DNA of 9,757 nucleotides from Fusobacterium_C necrophorum_A (lineage in GTDB: Bacteria; Fusobacteriota; Fusobacteriia; Fusobacteriales; Fusobacteriaceae), in NCBI RefSeq assembly GCF_004134945.1, contig NZ_SBAP01000032.1, forward strand, positions 1 to 9,757, in the 5' to 3' direction. Position numbers and translations under genes: made by a program. This document shows, piece after piece, positions 7,375-9,757 of this stretch (the first letter of the stretch is position 1; each line of letters starts with the position of its first letter). Below the pieces are notes generated by a model that saw nothing but the letters and a program-made list of their open reading frames with translations, searched no databases and was not told the origin of the DNA.

Positions 7375-7751
7375 TACATTAACAACCCCTTTCCAAGCCC
7401 TAGAAAATTTAGAACTTTATCTAGGTTACCAATCAAAACGCAAACCAAAGCAACAGAAATTCCTTGAAACCATACAGGACGTCCTTGGAAAGCCAATATT
7501 AGTGTCATAATTATTGCTGCTGCCGCTAAATAACGAAATACTCCAATTACAAAATTAAACCACTTCTGGAGAGTTGTTTCTATTCCTGCAATCCCTCCTA
7601 AATTAGCTAAAACATTTGTAGAAGCTAATACAAAAAGAAAGAGAAACAGTAGAAAAATCTTTCCTTGTTTAGACTTTAAAAAAGTCAACAATTTGTTCTG
7701 TAAAATTTTAATAGAGCTAAAATTTACAGAAACTTCTGTACATGTTGCCAT
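7374..7751 (-). CDS. trbC: Pilin subunit TrbC/VirB2-like
   Basis: This 125-residue protein is the pilin precursor of the conjugative pilus. The ATG at 7751 was chosen because AAAGGGGG lies 7 bases upstream. A second ATG at 7757 is only one base from that site, and the longer reading frame to 8048 runs antisense to the recombinase. A long basic N-region (1-31) precedes a hydrophobic segment (about 32-45), with a likely signal-peptidase site after STNVLA at residue 49. This is the extended leader typical of VirB2 pilins. The mature part of about 76 residues has two hydrophobic helices (67-87, with YLAAAAIIMTLILAF, and 95-113) joined by a short basic loop QGRPVWFQ. Whether the pilin is cyclised, as for RP4 TrbC, cannot be told. 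It is the first gene of the transfer operon, directly below the divergent control region. Confidence 0.92.
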   Translation of the reverse strand: MATCTEVSVNFSSIKILQNKLLTFLKSKQGKIFLLFLFLFVLASTNVLANLGGIAGIETTLQKWFNFVIGVFRYLAAAAIIMTLILAFQGRPVWFQGISVALVCVLIGNLDKVLNFLGLGKGLLM

Positions 7752-7758
7752 ATACATT

Positions 7759-7766
7759 CCCCCTTT
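7759..7766 (-). promoter_or_regulatory. Ribosome binding site deciding the trbC start
   Basis: On the minus strand AAAGGGGG precedes two in-frame ATGs. It is 7 bases from the ATG at 7751 and only 1 base from the ATG at 7757, so the former is taken as the start. The reading frame stays open further upstream, but it has no comparable site. Confidence 0.7.
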
Positions 7767-7775
7767 TATTTTTTT

Positions 7776-7802
7776 AGGTCTTATTTCAATCAAATAACAC
7801 CT
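7776..7802. repeat. 27-base imperfect palindrome in the divergent control region
   Basis: The arms are AGGTCTTATTT (7776-7786) and AAATAACACCT (7792-7802), with the 5-base centre CAATC. The arms are inverted repeats over 11 bases with one mismatch (C against C at the fourth base). The element lies between trbC and the recombinase gene, just upstream of the recombinase promoter. Its size and geometry fit a tyrosine recombinase core site (the Xer dif site is 28 bases) or a dimeric repressor operator. On the plus strand five T residues follow, so a weak terminator is a third option, but no plus-strand gene lies upstream of it. No second copy was seen in the window by eye. Confidence 0.6.
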
Positions 7803-7824
7803 TTTTCTATTCTTGTTTTGAGGG

Positions 7825-7830
7825 TATAAT
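7825..7830 (+). promoter_or_regulatory. Probable -10 box of the recombinase promoter
   Basis: A perfect TATAAT lies 37 bases before the chosen recombinase ATG. At 16-18 base spacing the -35 position is only a T-rich stretch (about 7802-7807, TTTTTC), so the promoter may be weak or need an activator. Its -35 region abuts the palindrome at 7776-7802, so a protein bound there could affect it. Transcription would begin near 7837. Confidence 0.5.
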
Positions 7831-7854
7831 GTGAATAACAGATGCTTAAAAAAT

Positions 7855-7863
7855 AGGGAGGGG
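7855..7863 (+). promoter_or_regulatory. Ribosome binding site deciding the recombinase start
   Basis: AGGGAGGGG ends three bases before the ATG at 7867, with its core GGAGG 4-5 bases away. It supports this ATG over the in-frame GTG at 7831, which lies directly against the -10 box and would be at or before the transcript start. Confidence 0.7.
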
Positions 7864-7866
7864 AAG

Positions 7867-8460
7867 ATGAAAAAAGATCGAAAAGGACAGGAAGTTTTTT
7901 GTATTACTTCAGAAGATTTACAAAAATTAAGAAAATTTTTTAAAAATAGACCTATTATTCTAGCAATCACAAATTTAGGTTGTAATATGGCTTTGCGGGG
8001 GAGTGATCTCATAAAATTAAAATTTGAAGATATAGAAGCAGACAACACGATACGGATTTTTGAGAAAAAGACTGGTAAATGTAGAATTATAAAATTAAAT
8101 CGAATTTGTTTAAAATCAATTCAAAATTTAAAAATATTTTATGAACAGAAAAAAATATCTCCTAAAGGCTATCTTTTTAAATCATTACATCCTTTTTATT
8201 GTAAAAATAAAATTGATAAGCATATTTCCTTAAGTTCTGTAGATAGATATTATAGAATAGCCAGAAAGGAATTAAGTATTCCTTATCCAATAGGAACACA
8301 CTCTTTAAGAAAAACTTGGGGAAATAGAGTCTATAAAAAGACAAAAAATATTGCGGTTATCATGAAAGCCTTAAATCACAGTAATGTGTCGCATACCTTA
8401 TGCTATATAGGAATTACACAGAATGAGATTAACTCTATATACGAAAAAGTTGAGATTTAA
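7867..8460 (+). CDS. Small tyrosine recombinase (catalytic domain only)
   Basis: This 197-residue tyrosine recombinase/integrase has every expected catalytic residue. Arg44 is in MALRGSDLIKLKFEDI, a Lys lies in the beta-hairpin EKKTGKCRIIKL (Lys68 or Lys71), and His145 and Arg148 are in GTHSLRKTWG. His171 is in ALNHSNVSHT, and the nucleophile Tyr180 is in LCYIGI. It should therefore be active in DNA strand exchange. It lacks the N-terminal core-binding domain of Xer or phage integrases; its length is close to that of the FimB/FimE inversion recombinases (about 200 residues). It is the only plus-strand gene, divergent from trbC and convergent with the 148-residue gene, with its own promoter and terminator. 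Its target could be the palindrome at 7776-7802. Roles in multimer resolution, integration or DNA inversion are all possible, and the sequence does not decide between them. Confidence 0.93.
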   Translation: MKKDRKGQEVFCITSEDLQKLRKFFKNRPIILAITNLGCNMALRGSDLIKLKFEDIEADNTIRIFEKKTGKCRIIKLNRICLKSIQNLKIFYEQKKISPKGYLFKSLHPFYCKNKIDKHISLSSVDRYYRIARKELSIPYPIGTHSLRKTWGNRVYKKTKNIAVIMKALNHSNVSHTLCYIGITQNEINSIYEKVEI

Positions 8461-8484
8461 TAATTAAAAAAATTGTTTTACAGC

Positions 8485-8519
8485 AAAAGAATCCCTCTTA
8501 AATAGAGAGATTCTTTTTT
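8485..8519. terminator. Bidirectional hairpin terminator between convergent genes
   Basis: The arms AAAAGAATCCCTCT (8485-8498) and AGAGAGATTCTTTT (8504-8517) pair around a 5-base loop. The single discrepancy is C against A in the plus-strand transcript and becomes a U-G pair in the minus-strand transcript. Six T residues (8514-8519) end the plus-strand side, and AAAA/TTTT at the arm ends serve the other direction. It follows the recombinase stop by 24 bases. The hairpin also contains the stop codon (8498-8500) of the minus-strand gene, so that gene's last codons form one stem arm. Confidence 0.82.
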
Positions 8520-8944
8520 AATTGGTAATATTCCTCTTTCTTTTCTTTTGACAAAAACTTATAACTATAAACGAGGTATCTTATTTTATTTAAGTCTTTT
8601 TTTGAAAAATTTAATTTCATAAAAATTTTCCCCCAACGAAAAACATCTTTAAAATATTCCTTATATCCTTTCTGTTTCTTTATATTTTCTAATTTCTGTT
8701 TAGAAACTTCTTTTATATTTTTAAATTCTAAAACAGATAAATTCATTGCTACAAATCCTTGAAATCCATAGTAATCTTTTTCTGAATATAATAATCCCAT
8801 ACTAAGAACTTCTTCTCCAAAAGTAATAGTAAGTTCTTTTTTTGTTTTTCTAGAAAGACCGACAGTTTTTTTATGATATTTTATTTGTTTTTCAATCTTT
8901 TTTTTCTTTTTTTCAAGAAGCATTAGCTTAGAGTTCATAGTCAT
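8498..8944 (-). CDS. Small charged protein, possible mobilisation accessory (TraD-like)
   Basis: This 148-residue soluble protein is not firmly recognised. Residues 1-35 are a very Lys-rich helix (LLEKKKKKIEKQIKYHKK), followed by GEEVLSMGLLYSEKDYYGFQ at about 43-62. The rest is helical and basic, with several Tyr and Phe residues (YKEYFKDVFRWGK). A basic N-terminal coiled coil followed by a short 'G-E-x-x-x-x-x-G-L-L' stretch and a second helix recalls the small TraD-type accessory proteins that accompany relaxases; this is a weak, architecture-based suggestion. The frame overlaps the end of the upstream gene by 17 bases, implying coupled translation. ATGs at 8944 and 8938 are both usable, since the GAGGG site is close to the first and about 9 bases from the second. 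The stop codon lies inside the terminator hairpin, so this is the last gene of its unit. Confidence 0.75.
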   Translation of the reverse strand: MTMNSKLMLLEKKKKKIEKQIKYHKKTVGLSRKTKKELTITFGEEVLSMGLLYSEKDYYGFQGFVAMNLSVLEFKNIKEVSKQKLENIKKQKGYKEYFKDVFRWGKIFMKLNFSKKDLNKIRYLVYSYKFLSKEKKEEYYQLKKNLSI

Positions 8945-9757
8945 TATCCCTCTTCTTTTTCCTTTTCTTATGTAATTTTGTAGTTCCTAAATCAATTTCC
9001 TCTTTTTCCAAATTTAAATTTAAATTTCTATGAATACTATCTTCTGAGTTGATTTTTGGAATATAAGTCGAAAAGATAAGAGAGGAATCTTCTAAATTCT
9101 CTTTTTCATTTTTCTTTTTATCTGCAATAACAGATTCAAAAACTCTTGGCTTTTGATTTTTCTGAACATCTTCTATTATTATTTTGAAAGTATCTCTTAA
9201 GAAAGTTTCTCTAATAGATAAAAATCTATGTTCTTTATAAAGAGCTTGTTTTTCTTTCTGCTGTTCTTTGCTATCAATATTTTTGGAAAGAATTGCTAAT
9301 TTTATAGAAATTTCTTTTTTAGAATGTAGAGTATCTTGCAATAAAGTTGCAACAAATTCGTGTTGTTTTTTAGAAGAAAATTGATATATATTTTCAAGAG
9401 TATATTCGGGTATTTTTTGTGCCAGTTCTTTCTGTTTTTCTTCCAATTTTCTTTGATATGATTTTTTGATTGCTTCTTTTTTAGCAATTTTTTGTTTTAA
9501 AGATAATCCATTTGTAATTTTTTCTACAATATTGTCCAAATCATTTTGTAAAATTTTTTGAATTTTTTCTATTTCTTCTTGAAGTTGTATTTTTTCCGTT
9601 TCTACTTGTATAAAAGAGAAAAATTTAGAATATTCCTTAGAACTATTGGAATATTTAGATTTTTCTTTTTCTACTTTTCTCTCTCTTTTTTTAGATACTT
9701 CTATATTTATAGTAGCAGCTTTTTGTTTTACTTGATCTAAAATTCGCAACTTAGAAT
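8928..9757 (-). CDS. C-terminal part of a large coiled-coil protein, possibly the relaxase (partial)
   Basis: The frame is open to the window edge. A TTG at 9749 could serve as a start, but it has no ribosome site before it and two in-frame sense codons precede it, so this is taken as the 3' part of a longer gene. About 275 residues are visible. They are extremely rich in Lys, Glu and Gln and are predicted helical and coiled-coil: KKRERKVEKEKSKYS near the visible N-end, then LQEEIEKIQKILQNDLDN, KKSYQRKLEEKQKELAQK and KEQQKEKQALYKEHRF. The end is a less structured tail with NLNLNLE and a strongly basic KLHKKRKKKRDNDYEL. No catalytic motif is seen. Position beside a small accessory gene in a conjugation region makes the C-terminal tail of a relaxase a reasonable guess, but another structural or DNA-binding protein is equally compatible. 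It overlaps the next gene by 17 bases. Confidence 0.7.
   Translation of the reverse strand, partial: SKLRILDQVKQKAATINIEVSKKRERKVEKEKSKYSNSSKEYSKFFSFIQVETEKIQLQEEIEKIQKILQNDLDNIVEKITNGLSLKQKIAKKEAIKKSYQRKLEEKQKELAQKIPEYTLENIYQFSSKKQHEFVATLLQDTLHSKKEISIKLAILSKNIDSKEQQKEKQALYKEHRFLSIRETFLRDTFKIIIEDVQKNQKPRVFESVIADKKKNEKENLEDSSLIFSTYIPKINSEDSIHRNLNLNLEKEEIDLGTTKLHKKRKKKRDNDYEL

Noticed and set aside
7765..7793. Minus-strand promoter TTGATT with 17 bases to AATAAA before trbC
   Set aside because: The boxes match moderately, but the transcript would start at the ribosome site itself, leaving no leader. The real trbC promoter is probably further upstream and could not be placed.
7831..7866. Upstream GTG start for the recombinase
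   Set aside because: The GTG touches the TATAAT box, so it would be outside or at the edge of the transcript. The ATG at 7867 has a strong ribosome site.
7752..8048. N-terminal extension of the pilin gene up to 8048
   Set aside because: The extra part runs antisense to the recombinase and through the divergent control region. A good ribosome site and a pilin-like leader begin at 7751.
1..9757. CRISPR arrays, tRNA or rRNA genes, insertion sequences, toxin-antitoxin pairs
   Set aside because: No regularly spaced repeats, RNA gene signatures, transposase motifs or toxin-antitoxin pairs were seen on either strand.

Overview
This AT-rich window carries part of a conjugative (P-type, Trb/VirB-like) type IV secretion system. 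The host is most likely a double-membraned, very AT-rich bacterium, and a fusobacterium (Fusobacterium or a relative) fits best. Reasons are the Lys/Glu/Ile/Asn-rich proteins, strong GGAGG-type ribosome sites, and secretion parts for both inner and outer membranes (VirB9- and VirB10-like proteins). This assignment is an inference from composition and gene content; no marker gene is present. The DNA is probably from a conjugative plasmid or integrative conjugative element.

Layout, read along the minus strand from the high-coordinate end. (1) 9757-8928: the C-terminal part of a large charged coiled-coil protein, open at the window edge. It overlaps a 148-residue charged protein (8944-8498). Together they look like the end of a DNA-processing (relaxase plus accessory) transcription unit, though the relaxase identity is not proven. 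(2) 7867-8460, plus strand: a small tyrosine recombinase consisting only of the catalytic domain. It is convergent with unit 1, and the two share a hairpin terminator (8485-8519) that contains the stop codon of the 148-residue gene. (3) 7751-16, minus strand: a tight operon trbC (VirB2 pilin), trbF (VirB8), trbG (VirB9), trbI (VirB10), trbJ (VirB5), trbL (VirB6), traG (VirD4 coupling ATPase), then a small charged protein. From trbF to traG the gaps are a regular 10-12 bases, with each Shine-Dalgarno site in or beside the preceding stop codon. trbC and trbF overlap as TAATG.

How the genes work together: TrbC builds the pilus and TrbJ is a minor pilus or tip component. TrbF, TrbG and TrbI form the envelope-spanning core, TrbL is the inner-membrane channel platform, and TraG delivers relaxase-bound DNA. 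The assembly ATPases (TrbE/VirB4, TrbB/VirB11) and TrbD/VirB3 are not in the window and presumably lie beyond base 1 or elsewhere on the element.

The most interesting spot is the 115-base divergent region between the recombinase and the pilin gene (7752-7866). It holds a 27-base imperfect palindrome with 11-base arms and a 5-base centre. Its geometry resembles a tyrosine recombinase core site or a dyad operator. A recombinase of FimB/FimE-like size facing a pilin operon across such a site suggests plasmid-multimer resolution, element integration, or control of the transfer operon. No second copy of the site was found by eye in the window, so this remains a hypothesis.
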